Source: Cryptomeria japonica (taxonomy: Eukaryota; Streptophyta; Pinopsida; Cupressales; Cupressaceae). From it: DNA of 40,000 nucleotides. Positions 8,452 through 21,566 of the stretch are shown piece after piece. Within the stretch, counting starts at the first letter, position 1, and each line of letters starts with the position of its first letter. The notes under the pieces are model-generated. The model searched no databases and was not told the DNA's origin. It worked only from the letters and a program-made list of their open reading frames with translations. Where the stretch lies: contig NW_026729306.1 in assembly GCF_030272615.1 (NCBI RefSeq), positions 20,001 to 60,000 of the forward strand, given 5' to 3'. Both the position numbers and the translations under genes were made by a program.

Positions 8452-11400
8452 CAGCGCATCAAAGGTGCGCAACGCTGGTGCGAACCTGGGAGCGCTCCGA
8501 TGTGTGCTCCAAGGTGCGGCGTGCACGAAGTCGGACCCCGGTTTGCCCCGGGTGCGCACCTCGCGTGCACCTTGGTGCGCACACCTTGGCTGGGTTGCGC
8601 GCCCTGGTGGGCACCATGGTGCGCACCAAGGAGCGCTCCGAAGTGTGCTCCAAGGTGCGGCGTGCACGAAGTCGGAGCCCGGTTTGCCCCGGGTGCGCAC
8701 CTCGCGTGCACCTTCGCCGCGGTGGGCACCATGGCGTGCACGAAGTCGGAGCCCGGTTTGCCCCGGGTGCGCACCTCGCGTGCACCTTCGCCGGGGTGGG
8801 CACCTTGGTGTGCAGACCTTGGCTGGGTTGCGCGCCCTGGTGGGCACCATGGTGCGCACCAAGGAGCGCTCCGAAGTGTGCTCCAAGGTGCGGCCTGCAC
8901 GAAGTCGGAGCCCGGTTTGCCCCGCGTGTGCACCTCGGGTGGGCACCTTGGTGCGCATGCCTTGCCTGGGCTGCGCACCAGGGCGGGCTCAAGATGGCAC
9001 CCGCCTTCCTTTTTTTTCACTATCTTTCAAAACGGAAATTTTAAAATCTCATTTTTGTTTGCCTTTTTCTGGAAATTAGTGAAGGCAGCGCATCAAAGGT
9101 GCGCACCTCGCTGCCCACCACGGTGCGCAACGCCGGTGGGCACCCGGGAGTGCTTCGAAGTGTGCTCCAAGGTGCTGCGTGCACGTTGTCGGAGCCCGGT
9201 TTGCCCCGGGTGCGCACCTCGCGTGCACCTTCGTCGGGGTGGGCACCTTGGCTGGGTTTGCCCCGGCTGCGCTCCGAAGCGGGGTTATTGGAGCGCCGCC
9301 TCTTTTTTTGTCGGAGCGTTTGGTGGGGTTTCTCGCATTGGCTCTTCCGAGGCCCGGTTGCCACCCTGGCGCGCACGAAGTCGGAAGTAGGGTTAATTGC
9401 CCGGGTGCGCACCTTTGCCAGGGTGGGCACCTTACCTGGGCTGCGCACCAGGGCGGGCTCAAGATGGCACGCGCGTTCCGTTTTTTTCACTATCTTTCAA
9501 AACGGAAATTTTAAAATCTCCTTTTTTTTTTGCCTTTTCTGGAAATTAGTGAAGGCAGCGCATCAAAGGTGCGCACCTCGCTGCCCACCTTGGTGTGCTC
9601 TGAGGTGCGCACCCGGGAGCGCTACGAAGTGTGCTCCAAGGTGCGGCGTGCACGTTGTCGGAGCCCGGTTTGCCCCGGGTGCGCACCTCGCCTGCACCTT
9701 GGCCGGGGTGGGCACCTTGGCTGGGTTTGCCCAGGGTGCGCTCCGAAGCGGGGTTACTGGAGCGCCCCCTCTTTTTTTGTCAGAGCGTTTGGTGGGGTTT
9801 CTCGCATTGGCTCTTCCCAGGCCCGGTTGTTGGGTGCGCTCCCACCCTGGCGCGCGCGAAGTTGGAAGTTGGGTTAATTGCCCGGGCGCGCACCTTCGCC
9901 AGGGTGGGCACCTTGGTGCGCACACCTTGGCTGGGCTGCGCACCAGGGCGGGCTCAAGATGGCACCAGCATTCCCTTTTTCTCACTATCTTTCAAAACGG
10001 AAATTTTAAAATCTCGTTTTTTTTTTGCCTTTTATGGAAATTAGTGAAGGCATCGCATCAAAGGTGCGCACCTCGCTGCCCACCTTGGTGTGCTCCGAGG
10101 TGCCCACCACGGTGCGCAACGCCGGTGCGAACCCGGGAGCGCCCCGATGTGTGCTCCAAGGTGCGGCGTGCACGAAGTCGGACCCCGGTTTGCCCCGGGT
10201 GCGCACCTCGCGTGCACCTTGGTGCGCACACCTTGGCTGGGTTGCGCGGCCTGGTGGGCACCATGGTGCGCACCAAGGAGCGCTCCGAAGTGTGCTCCAA
10301 GGTGCGGCGTGCACGAAGTCGGAGCCCGGTTTGCCCCGGGTACGCACCTCGCGTGCACCTTCGCCGGGGTGGGCACCTCGGCTGGGTTGCGCGCCCTGGT
10401 GCGCACCAAGGAGCGCTCCGAAGTGTGCTCCAAGGTGCGGCGTGCACGAAGTCGGAGCCCGGTTTGCCCCGGGTGCGCACCTTCGCCGCGGTGCGCACCA
10501 TGGCGTGCACGAAGTCGGAGCCCGGTTTGCCCCGGGTGCGCACCTCGCGTGCACCTTCGGCGGGGTTGCGCGCCCTGGTGGGCACCATGGTGCGCACCAA
10601 GGAGCGCTCCGAAGTGTGCTCCAAGGTGCGGCGTGCACGAAGTCGGAGCCCGGTTTGCCCCGGGTGCGCACCTCGCGTGCACCTTCGGCGGGGTTGCGCG
10701 CCCTGGTGGGCACCATGGTGCGCACCAAGGAGCGCTCCGAAGTGTGCTCCAAGGTGCGGCGTGCACGAAGTCGGAGCCCGGTTTGCCCCGGGTGCGCACC
10801 TCGCGTGCACCTTCGCCGCGGTGGGCACCATGGCGTGCACGAAGTCGGAGCCCGGTTTGCCCCGGGTGCGCACCTCGCGTGCACCTTCGCCGGGGTGGGC
10901 ACCTCGGCTGGGTTGCGCGCCCTGGTGCGCACCAAGGAGCGCTCCGAAGTGTGCTCCAAGGTGCGGCGTGCACGAAGTCGGAGCCCGGTTTGCCCCGGGT
11001 GCGCACCTCGCGTGCACCTTCGCCAGGGTGGGCACCTCGGTGCGCACACCTTCTCAATGTTTTCTTGCCTTTTCTGGAAATTGGTGAAGGCAGCGCATCA
11101 AAGGTGCGCACCTCGGTGTGCTCCGAGGTGCGAACCCGAGAGCGCTCCGAGGTGCCCACGAAGTCGAAAGTCGGGTTAATTGCATTGTTTTCCCCGGGTG
11201 CGCTCCGAGGTGCGCAACATCGGCGCGCACCAAGGAGGGCTCCGAAGTGTGCTCCAAGGTGCGCACGATGGCGTGCACCTCTGGTGCGCACGATTCGGAG
11301 CTCGGTTTGACCGGGGTGCGCACACCTTGGCTGGGTTGCGCACCTTTTGTGCGCTCCAAGGTGCGCACGAAGTCGGAGCTCGGTTTGCCCCGGGTGCGCA

Positions 11401-12256
11401 CCTTCGCCAGGGTGCGCACCTTGATGCGCACGCCTTGGCTGGGCTGCGCACCTTGGTGGGCGCCATGGTGCGCACCTTTCGTGCGCTCCAAGGTGCGCAC
11501 GAAGTCGGAGCTCGGTTTGCCCCGGGTGCGCACCTTGGTGGGCGCCATGGTGCACTCCGAGGTGCCCAAGATTGGTGCGCACCAAGGAGCGCTCCGAAGT
11601 GCGCTCCAAGGTGCGCGCGAAGTCGAAAGTTGGGTTAATTGTCCGGTTTGCCTCGGGTGCGCACCTTGCGTGCACCTTCGCCAGGGTGGGCGCCTTGGTG
11701 CGCACACCTTGGCTGGGCTGCGCACACCTTGGCACCCGCGTTTCCTTCATTTTAAATTTTTTTTTTTTACAATCTCTCAAGTGGGAAATTCTATAATCTC
11801 AACTTTTTTTGCCTTTTCAGGAAACTTTTGAATGGAGCGCATCATTGGTGCGCTCCGAAGTGTGCTCCAAAGCTCTCTCCAGCTGCGTGCACCTGCCCCG
11901 GCCGCGCACCCGGCCCCGCCCAGCTTCGCTCACCTGTCCCGGGCGTCTGGTGCGGAACCTTAGAGTAAGAAACATCACCGTGCACCTTGGCCAACGTGCG
12001 CGACTCGACCGAGCGCGCACTGGCCGAGGTGCACACCGATTTCACCTGGGTGCGCGCGCAGCACCTCGGGCGCACCGGGGTGCGCGCACAACGCCCGGGT
12101 TGCACCGTGGCCTGTGTGCTCGGGGCGCCTCGGGTGCGCGCTCGGTGTCGCCCCCGCGCGCGCGGTAGTGCGGGCAGCGCACCCCGGCCCGGCCCGGCCC
12201 CGACGAGAACGCAAACGGGCAAAAGGTTTATTCAAATAGCATTGCGACGCCCGGCG

Positions 12257-12269
12257 AAAAACTAAAAAA
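12257..12269 (-). terminator. Pol III terminator of 5S copy 2
   Basis: The same double T-run as at copy 1 (six T, AG, five T on the minus strand) follows the last base of the gene directly. Confidence 0.9.
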
Positions 12270-12387
12270 GGGTGCAACACCGGGACTTCCCGGGAGGTCA
12301 CCCATCCCAGTACTACTCCGGCCCAAGCGCGCTTAACTGCGGAGTTCTGATGGGATCCGGTGCACTAACGCTGGTATGATCGCACCC
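12270..12387 (-). rRNA. 5S ribosomal RNA gene, copy 2
   Basis: The sequence is identical to copy 1 across the gene, including the internal A and C boxes and the compensatory pairs at 67-70/105-108. It lies 7923 bp from copy 1 in the same orientation. The upstream and downstream flanks are also the same by eye. It is expected to be as active as copy 1; nothing suggests a pseudogene. Confidence 0.97.
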
Positions 12388-13120
12388 GTTATGAGCTTGT
12401 CGCAGTGTGTACTTAGCAAACCGCGACCCACGTGCGAATCCACCCCGGCCACCCACCCCCGTCGAGGTGCACACCCTCCCTCGCGAAGTGCGCCCCGTTC
12501 GCCAAGTGTGAGCCCTGCCCGGGTGCGCGCACCTTGCTAGGGCGTCGGGTGTGCACCCGGCCCGGCCTACGTGCGTGCACCTGGAGGGGGCGTCGTGTGC
12601 GTGCAGTGTCCCGTCTGCAACGCGGTGCCCACACACCACCTCGGGCGCAACGACCTGCGCTCACATGTGGGCCGAGTGCACCTTGGTGCATGTTCGGGGC
12701 GCCTCGGGTGCACGCTCGATCTTGCCCCGGTGCACCAAGGCGCTCGGTTTGCCCCGGGTGCGCACTTGGTGCAAGGTGGGCACCCAAAATAGGGATCAAG
12801 CACCAAAACACAAGTTTCGGGATGCAAAATGGGACCCAAGGACCACAAATGCGTTCCAAGACCCATGATGGGTCCACGAGAACAAAAATGTGTTCCGAGA
12901 CTTAATAAACAAATATTGGGTTTTAGGAGAAGAAACATGCTCTGATGCCCAAAACGAGAATCGACCCCGAAAAGGCCACAGGCCAAAAGTGGGATGCGAG
13001 ACAAAAAAAAATGGGACCCGAGGACCAAAATTGGGTTCCCAGGTCGAAGACAGGGCAACCGGACAAGAAACGACCTCTAAGGCTCGAAATGAGTCCCGAC
13101 GACTAAAACTTGACAAGAAG

Positions 13121-13643
13121 CACCCATCAGGCACCCAACTCGACACCCATGGGATGCCGACCCACCCGGGCTTCCACCTAGCACACCTTGGCACCCACCC
13201 ACCCTCGCACCCAACCTCGCACCCAACTTAGCACCTTTGAACCCACATTGGCACTCACCCTGACCCTGGCACCTTGGAACCCACATTGGCACTCACCTTG
13301 ACCCTGGCACCCACCTTTGCACTCACCTTGGGACCCACCCTGGCTCCCACCTCGGCACCCACCCAGACACCCACCTTGGTTCCTTGGCACCCACCTTGGA
13401 TCCTTGGCACCCACCCCGACACCCACCTTGGCACGCAACTTGGCTACTTGCCACCCACCTTGGCTCCTTGACGCCCACCCCGACAACCACCCCGTGACCT
13501 ACCCTGGCTAGGGTTGGTGCACACCCACCCTGGTGCCCACCTTGGCACCCACCCTATGACCCACCTTGGCACGCACCTTAGTACCCACCCCGTTACCCAC
13601 CCTAGGACCCACCCCGTGACCCACCTTGGCCAGGGTGGGTGCC
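13121..13643. repeat. C-rich minisatellite, unit 2 copy
   Basis: The same sequence as 5198-5720, shifted by 7923, including the quadruplex-prone stretch at 13584-13623. Confidence 0.9.
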
Positions 13644-16600
13644 TTGGTGCGCACAACTTGCCTGGGCTGCACACCAGGGCGGGCTCAAGATGGCACCCGC
13701 GTTCCGTTTTTTTCACTATCTTTCAAAACGGAAATTTTAAAATCTCATTTTTTTCTTTTTTTTGCCTTTTCTGGAAATTAGTGAAGGCAGCGCATCAAAG
13801 GTGCGCAATGCTGGTGCGAACCCGGGAGCGCTCCGATGTGTGCTCCAAGGTGCGGCGTGCACGAAGTCCGAGCCCGGTTTGCCCCGGGTGCGCACCTCGC
13901 GTGCACCTTCGCCGGGGTGAGCACCTTGGCTGGGTTGCGCGCCCTGGTGCGTACCAAGGAGCGCTCTGAAGTGTGCTCCAAGGTGCGGCGTGCACGAAGT
14001 CGGAGCCCGGTTTGCCCCGGGTGTGCACCTCGGGTGCGCACCTCGCGTGCACCTTCGCTGCGGTGGGCACCTTGGCTGGGTTGCGCGCCTTGGTGGGCAC
14101 CATGCAGTGCACGAAGTCGGAGCCCGGTTTGCCCCGGGCGCGCACCTCCGCCAGGGTGGGCACCTTGGTGCGCACAACTTGCCTGGGCTGCGCATCAGGA
14201 AGGGCTCAAGATGGCACCCGCGTTCCGTTTTTTTCACTATCTTTCAGAACGGAAATTTTAAAATATCGTTTTTTTTTGCCTTTTCTGGAAATTAGTGAAG
14301 GCAGCGCATCAAAGGTGCGCAACGCTGGTGCGAACCTGGGAGCGCTCCGATGTGTGCTCCAAGGTGCGGCGTGCACGAAGTCGGAGCCCGGTTTGCCCCG
14401 GGTGCGCCCTGGTGGGCACCATGGTGCGCACCAAGGAGCGCTCCGAAGTGTGCTCCAAGGTGCGGCCTGCACGAAGTCGGAGCCCGGTTTGCCCCGGGTG
14501 TGCACCTCGGGTGGGCACCTTGGTGCGCATGCCTTGCCTGGGCTGCGCACCAGGGCGGGCTCAAGATGGCACCCGCGTTCCTTTTTTTTCACTATCTTTC
14601 AAAACGGAAATTTTAAAATCTCATTTTTTTTTGCCTTTTTCTGGAAATTAGTGAAGGCAGCGCATCAAAGGTGCGCACCTCGCTGCCCACCACGGTGCGC
14701 AACGCCGGTGGGCACCCGGGAGTGCTTCGAAGTGTGCTCCAAGGTGCTGCGTGCACGTTGTCGGAGCCCGGTTTGCCCCGGGTGCGCACCTCGCGTGCAC
14801 CTTCGTCGGGGTGGGCACCTTGGCTTGGTTTGCCCCGGCTGCGCTCCGAAGCGGGGTTATTGGAGCGCCGCCTCTTTTTTTGTCGGAGCGTTTGGTGGGG
14901 TTTCTCGCATTGGCTCTTCCGAGGCCCGGTTGCCACCCTGGCGCGCACGAAGTCGGAAGTAGGGTTAATTGCCCGGGTGCACACCTTTGCCAGGGTGGCA
15001 CCTTACCTGGGCTGCGCACCAGGGCGGGCTCAAGATGGCACGCGCGTTCCGTTTTTTTCACTATCTTTCAAAACGGAAATTTTAAAATCTCCTTTTTTTT
15101 TTGCCTTTTCTGGAAATTAGTGAAGGCAGCGCATCAAAGGTGCGCACCTCGCTGCCCACCTTGGTGTGCTCTGAGGTGCGCACCCGGGAGCGCTACGAAG
15201 TGTGCTCCAAGGTGCGGCGTGCACGTTGTCGGAGCCCGGTTTGCCCCGGGTGCGCACCTCGCCTGCACCTTGGCCGGGGTGGGCACCTTGGCTGGGTTTG
15301 CCCAGGGTGCGCTCCGAAGCGGGGTTACTGGAGCGCCCCCTCTTTTTTTGTCAGAGAGTTTGGTGGGGTTTCTCGCATTGGCTCTTCCCAGGCCCGGTTG
15401 TTGGGTGCGCTCCCACCCTGGCGCGCGCGAAGTTGGAAGTTGGGTTAATTGCCCGGGCGCGCACCTTCGCCAGGGTGGGCACCTTGGTGCGCAAACCTTG
15501 GCTGGGCTGCGCACCAGGGCGGGCTCAAGATGGCACCAGCATTCCCTTTTTCTCACTATCTTTCAAAACGGAAATTTTAAAATCTCATTTTTTTTTTGCC
15601 TTTTATGGAAATTAGTGAAGGCATCGCATCAAAGGTGCGCACCTCGCTGCCCACCTTGGTGTGCTCCGAGGTGCCCACCACGGTGCGCAACGCCGGTGCG
15701 AACCCGGGAGCGCCCCGATGTGTGCTCCAAGGTGCGGCGTGCACGAAGTCGGACCCCGGTTTGCCCCGGGTGCGCACCTCGCGTGCACCTTGGTGCGCAC
15801 ACCTTGGCTGGGTTGCGCGGCCTGGTGGGCACCATGGTGCGCACCAAGGAGCGCTCCGAAGTGTGCTCCAAGGTGCGGCGTGCACGAAGTCGGAGCCCGG
15901 TTTGCCCCGGGTGCGCACCTTCGCCGCGGTGGGCACCATGGCGTGCACGAAGTCGGAGCCCGGTTTGCCCCGGGTGCGCACCTCGCGTGCACCTTCGCCG
16001 GGGTGGGCACCTCGGCTGGGTTGCGCGCCCTGGTGCGCACCAAGGAGCGCTCTGAAGTGTGCTCCAAGGTGCGGCGTGCACGAAGTCGGAGCCCGGTTTG
16101 CCCCGGGTGTGCACCTCGCGTGCACCTTCGCTGCGGTGGGCACCTTGGCTGGGTTGCGCGCCTTGGTGGGCACCATGCAGTGCACGAAGTCGGAGCCCGG
16201 TTTGCCCCGGGCGCGCACCTCCGCCAGGGTGGGCACCTTGGTGCGCACAACTTGCCTGGGCTGCGCACCAGGAAGGGCTCAAGATGGCACCCGCGTTCCG
16301 TTTTTTTCACTATCTTTCAGAACGGAAATTTTAAAATATCGTTTTTTTTTGCCTTTTCTGGAAATTAGTGAAGGCAGCGCATCAAAGGTGCGCAACGCTG
16401 GTGCGAACCTGGGAGCGCTCCGATGTGTGCTCCAAGGTGCGGCGTGCACGAAGTCGGACCCCGGTTTGCCCCGGGTGCGCACCTCGCGTGCACCTTGGTG
16501 CGCACACCTTGGCTGGGTTGCGCGCCCTGGTGGGCACCATGGTGCGCACCAAGGAGCGCTCCGAAGTGTGCTCCAAGGTGCGGCGTGCACGAAGTCGGAG

Positions 16601-19600
16601 CCCGGTTTGCCCCGGGTGCGCACCTCGCGTGCACCTTCGCCGCGGTGGGCACCATGGCGTGCACGAAGTCGGAGCCCGGTTTGCCCCGGGTGCGCACCTC
16701 GCGTGCACCTTCGCCGGGGTGGGCACCTTGGTGTGCAGACCTTGGCTGGGTTGCGCGCCCTGGTGGGCACCATGGTGCGCACCAAGGAGCGCTCCGAAGT
16801 GTGCTCCAAGGTGCGGCCTGCACGAAGTCGGAGCCCGGTTTGCCCCGGGTGTGCACCTCGGGTGGGCACCTTGGTGCGCATGCCTTGCCTGGGCTGCGCA
16901 CCAGGGCGGGCTCAAGATGGCACCCGCGTTCCTTTTTTTTCACTATCTTTCAAAACGGAAATTTTAAAATCTCATTTTTTTTTGCCTTTTTCTGGAAATT
17001 AGTGAAGGCAGCGCATCAAAGGTGCGCACCTCGCTGCCCACCACGGTGCGCAACGCCGGTGGGCACCCGGGAGTGCTTCGAAGTGTGCTCCAAGGTGCTG
17101 CGTGCACGTTGTCGGAGCCCGGTTTGCCCCGGGTGCGCACCTCGCGTGCACCTTCGTCGGGGTGGGCACCTTGGCTGGGTTTGCCCCGGCTGCGCTCCGA
17201 AGCGGGGTTATTGGAGCGCCGCCTCTTTTTTTGTCGGAGCGTTTGGTGGGGTTTCTCGCATTGGCTCTTCCGAGGCCCGGTTGCCACCCTGGCGCGCACG
17301 AAGTCGGAAGTAGGGTTAATTGCCCGGGTGCGCACCTTTGCCAGGGTGGGCACCTTACCTGGGCTGCGCACCAGGGCGGGCTCAAGATGGCACGCGCGTT
17401 CCGTTTTTTTCACTATCTTTCAAAACGGAAATTTTAAAATCTCCTTTTTTTTTTGCCTTTTCTGGAAATTAGTGAAGGCAGCGCATCAAAGGTGCGCACC
17501 TCGCTGCCCACCTTGGTGTGCTCTGAGGTGCGCACCCGGGAGCGCTACGAAGTGTGCTCCAAGGTGCGGCGTGCACGTTGTCGGAGCCCGGTTTGCCCCG
17601 GGTGCGCACCTCGCCTGCACCTTGGCCGGGGTGGGCACCTTGGCTGGGTTTGCCCAGGGTGCGCTCCGAAGCGGGGTTACTGGAGCGCCCCCTCTTTTTT
17701 TGTCAGAGCGTTTGGTGGGGTTTCTCGCATTGGCTCTTCCCAGGCCCGGTTGTTGGGTGCGCTCCCACCCTGGCGCGCGCGAAGTTGGAAGTTGGGTTAA
17801 TTGCCCGGGCGCGCACCTTCGCCAGGGTGGGCACCTTGGTGCGCACACCTTGGCTGGGCTGCGCACCAGGGCGGGCTCAAGATGGCACCAGCATTCCCTT
17901 TTTCTCACTATCTTTCAAAACGGAAATTTTAAAATCTCGTTTTTTTTTTGCCTTTTATGGAAATTAGTGAAGGCATCGCATCAAAGGTGCGCACCTCGCT
18001 GCCCACCTTGGTGTGCTCCGAGGTGCCCACCACGGTGCGCAACGCCGGTGCGAACCCGGGAGCGCCCCGATGTGTGCTCCAAGGTGCGGCGTGCACGAAG
18101 TCGGACCCCGGTTTGCCCCGGGTGCGCACCTCGCGTGCACCTTGGTGCGCACACCTTGGCTGGGTTGCGCGGCCTGGTGGGCACCATGGTGCGCACCAAG
18201 GAGCGCTCTGAAGTGTGCTCCAAGGTGCGGCGTGCACGAAGTCGGAGCCCGGTTTGCCCCGGGTACGCACCTCGCGTGCACCTTCGCCGGGGTGGGCACC
18301 TCGGCTGGGTTGCGCGCCCTGGTGCGCACCAAGGAGCGCTCCGAAGTGTGCTCCAAGGTGCGGCGTGCACGAAGTCGGAGCCCGGTTTGCCCCGGGTGCG
18401 CACCTTCGCCGCGGTGCGCACCATGGCGTGCACGAAGTCGGAGCCCGGTTTGCCCCGGGTGCGCACCTCGCGTGCACCTTCGGCGGGGTTGCGCGCCCTG
18501 GTGGGCACCATGGTGCGCACCAAGGAGCGCTCCGAAGTGTGCTCCAAGGTGCGGCGTGCACGAAGTCGGAGCCCGGTTTGCCCCGGGTGCGCACCTCGCG
18601 TGCACCTTCGGCGGGGTTGCGCGCCCTGGTGGGCACCATGGTGCGCACCAAGGAGCGCTCCGAAGTGTGCTCCAAGGTGCGGCGTGCACGAAGTCGGAGC
18701 CCGGTTTGCCCCGGGTGCGCACCTCGCGTGCACCTTCGCCGCGGTGGGCACCATGGCGTGCACGAAGTCGGAGCCCGGTTTGCCCCGGGTGCGCACCTCG
18801 CGTGCACCTTCGCCGGGGTGGGCACCTCGGCTGGGTTGCGCGCCCTGGTGCGCACCAAGGAGCGCTCCGAAGTGTGCTCCAAGGTGCGGCGTGCACGAAG
18901 TCGGAGCCCGGTTTGCCCCGGGTGCGCACCTCGCGTGCACCTTCGCCAGGGTGGGCACCTCGGTGCGCACACCTTCTCAATGTTTTCTTGCCTTTTCTGG
19001 AAATTGGTGAAGGCAGCGCATCAAAGGTGCGCACCTCGGTGTGCTCCGAGGTGCGAACCCGAGAGCGCTCCGAGGTGCCCACGAAGTCGAAAGTCGGGTT
19101 AATTGCATTGTTTTCCCCGGGTGCGCTCCGAGGTGCGCAACATCGGCGCGCACCAAGGAGGGCTCCGAAGTGTGCTCCAAGGTGCGCACGATGGCGTGCA
19201 CCTCTGGTGCGCACGATTCGGAGCTCGGTTTGACCGGGGTGCGCACACCTTGGCTGGGTTGCGCACCTTTTGTGCGCTCCAAGGTGCGCACGAAGTCGGA
19301 GCTCGGTTTGCCCCGGGTGCGCACCTTCGCCAGGGTGCGCACCTTGATGCGCACGCCTTGGCTGGGCTGCGCACCTTGGTGGGCGCCATGGTGCGCACCT
19401 TTCGTGCGCTCCAAGGTGCGCACGAAGTCGGAGCTCGGTTTGCCCCGGGTGCGCACCTTGGTGGGCGCCATGGTGCACTCCGAGGTGCCCAAGATTGGTG
19501 CGCACCAAGGAGCGCTCCGAAGTGCGCTCCAAGGTGCGCGCGAAGTCGAAAGTTGGGTTAATTGTCCGGTTTGCCTCGGGTGCGCACCTTGCGTGCACCT

Positions 19601-20179
19601 TCGCCAGGGTGGGCGCCTTGGTGCGCACACCTTGGCTGGGCTGCGCACACCTTGGCACCCGCGTTTCCTTCATTTTAAATTTTTTTTTTTTACAATCTCT
19701 CAAGTGGGAAATTCTATAATCTCAACTTTTTTTGCCTTTTCAGGAAACTTTTGAATGGAGCGCATCATTGGTGCGCTCCGAAGTGTGCTCCAAAGCTCTC
19801 TCCAGCTGCGTGCACCTGCCCCGGCCGCGCACCCGGCCCCGCCCAGCTTCGCTCACCTGTCCCGGGCGTCTGGTGCGGAACCTTAGAGTAAGAAACATCA
19901 CCGTGCACCTTGGCCAACGTGCGCGACTCGACCGAGCGCGCACTGGCCGAGGTGCACACCGATTTCACCTGGGTGCGCGCGCAGCACCTCGGGCGCACCG
20001 GGGTGCGCGCACAACGCCCGGGTTGCACCGTGGCCTGTGTGCTCGGGGCGCCTCGGGTGCGCGCTCGGTGTCGCCCCCGCGCGCGCGGTAGTGCGGGCAG
20101 CGCACCCCGGCCCGGCCCGGCCCCGACGAGAACGCAAACGGGCAAAAGGTTTATTCAAATAGCATTGCGACGCCCGGCG

Positions 20180-20192
20180 AAAAACTAAAAAA
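20180..20192 (-). terminator. Pol III terminator of 5S copy 3
   Basis: A double T-run on the minus strand directly after the gene, the same as in the other copies. Confidence 0.9.
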
Positions 20193-20310
20193 GGGTGCAA
20201 CACCGGGACTTCCCGGGAGGTCACCCATCCCAGTACTACTCCGGCCCAAGCGCGCTTAACTGCGGAGTTCTGATGGGATCCGGTGCACTAACGCTGGTAT
20301 GATCGCACCC
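20193..20310 (-). rRNA. 5S ribosomal RNA gene, copy 3
   Basis: The gene is identical to copies 1 and 2. It has intact ends, internal control region and structural pairs, and lies 7923 bp from copy 2 in the same orientation. No damage is visible in the gene or its flanks. Confidence 0.97.
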
Positions 20311-21043
20311 GTTATGAGCTTGTCGCAGTGTGTACTTAGCAAACCGCGACCCACGTGCGAATCCACCCCGGCCACCCACCCCCGTCGAGGTGCACACCCT
20401 CCCTCGCGAAGTGCGCCCCGTTCGCCAAGTGTGAGCCCTGCCCGGGTGCGCGCACCTTGCTAGGGCGTCGGGTGTGCACCCGGCCCGGCCTACGTGCGTG
20501 CACCTGGAGGGGGCGTCGTGTGCGTGCAGTGTCCCGTCTGCAACGCGGTGCCCACACACCACCTCGGGCGCAACGACCTGCGCTCACATGTGGGCCGAGT
20601 GCACCTTGGTGCATGTTCGGGGCGCCTCGGGTGCACGCTCGATCTTGCCCCGGTGCACCAAGGCGCTCGGTTTGCCCCGGGTGCGCACTTGGTGCAAGGT
20701 GGGCACCCAAAATAGGGATCAAGCACCAAAACACAAGTTTCGGGATGCAAAATGGGACCCAAGGACCACAAATGCGTTCCAAGACCCATGATGGGTCCAC
20801 GAGAACAAAAATGTGTTCCGAGACTTAATAAACAAATATTGGGTTTTAGGAGAAGAAACATGCTCTGATGCCCAAAACGAGAATCGACCCCGAAAAGGCC
20901 ACAGGCCAAAAGTGGGATGCGAGACAAAAAAAAATGGGACCCGAGGACCAAAATTGGGTTCCCAGGTCGAAGACAGGGCAACCGGACAAGAAACGACCTC
21001 TAAGGCTCGAAATGAGTCCCGACGACTAAAACTTGACAAGAAG

Positions 21044-21566
21044 CACCCATCAGGCACCCAACTCGACACCCATGGGATGCCGACCCACCCGGGCTTCCAC
21101 CTAGCACACCTTGGCACCCACCCACCCTCGCACCCAACCTCGCACCCAACTTAGCACCTTTGAACCCACATTGGCACTCACCCTGACCCTGGCACCTTGG
21201 AACCCACATTGGCACTCACCTTGACCCTGGCACCCACCTTTGCACTCACCTTGGGACCCACCCTGGCTCCCACCTCGGCACCCACCCAGACACCCACCTT
21301 GGTTCCTTGGCACCCACCTTGGATCCTTGGCACCCACCCCGACACCCACCTTGGCACGCAACTTGGCTACTTGCCACCCACCTTGGCTCCTTGACGCCCA
21401 CCCCGACAACCACCCCGTGACCTACCCTGGCTAGGGTTGGTGCACACCCACCCTGGTGCCCACCTTGGCACCCACCCTATGACCCACCTTGGCACGCACC
21501 TTAGTACCCACCCCGTTACCCACCCTAGGACCCACCCCGTGACCCACCTTGGCCAGGGTGGGTGCC
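21044..21566. repeat. C-rich minisatellite, unit 3 copy
   Basis: The same sequence as 5198-5720, shifted by 15846, including the quadruplex-prone stretch at 21507-21546. Confidence 0.9.

Larger units (their letters stand above)
5865..13787. repeat. Unit 2, complete 7923-bp unit
   Basis: Module starts, read from the boundary GAAGGCAGCGCATC or its CATCGCATC variant, are A1 5865, B1 6379 (short form, 356 bp), C1 6735, D1 7204, chimeric E1/A2 7699, B2 8452 (long form), C2 9086, D2 9556, E2 10051 and F 11091. The 5S-flanking spacer starts near 11834, the 5S gene is 12270-12387 and the minisatellite is 13121-13643. The doubled A-E series is the main structural difference from unit 1. Confidence 0.93.
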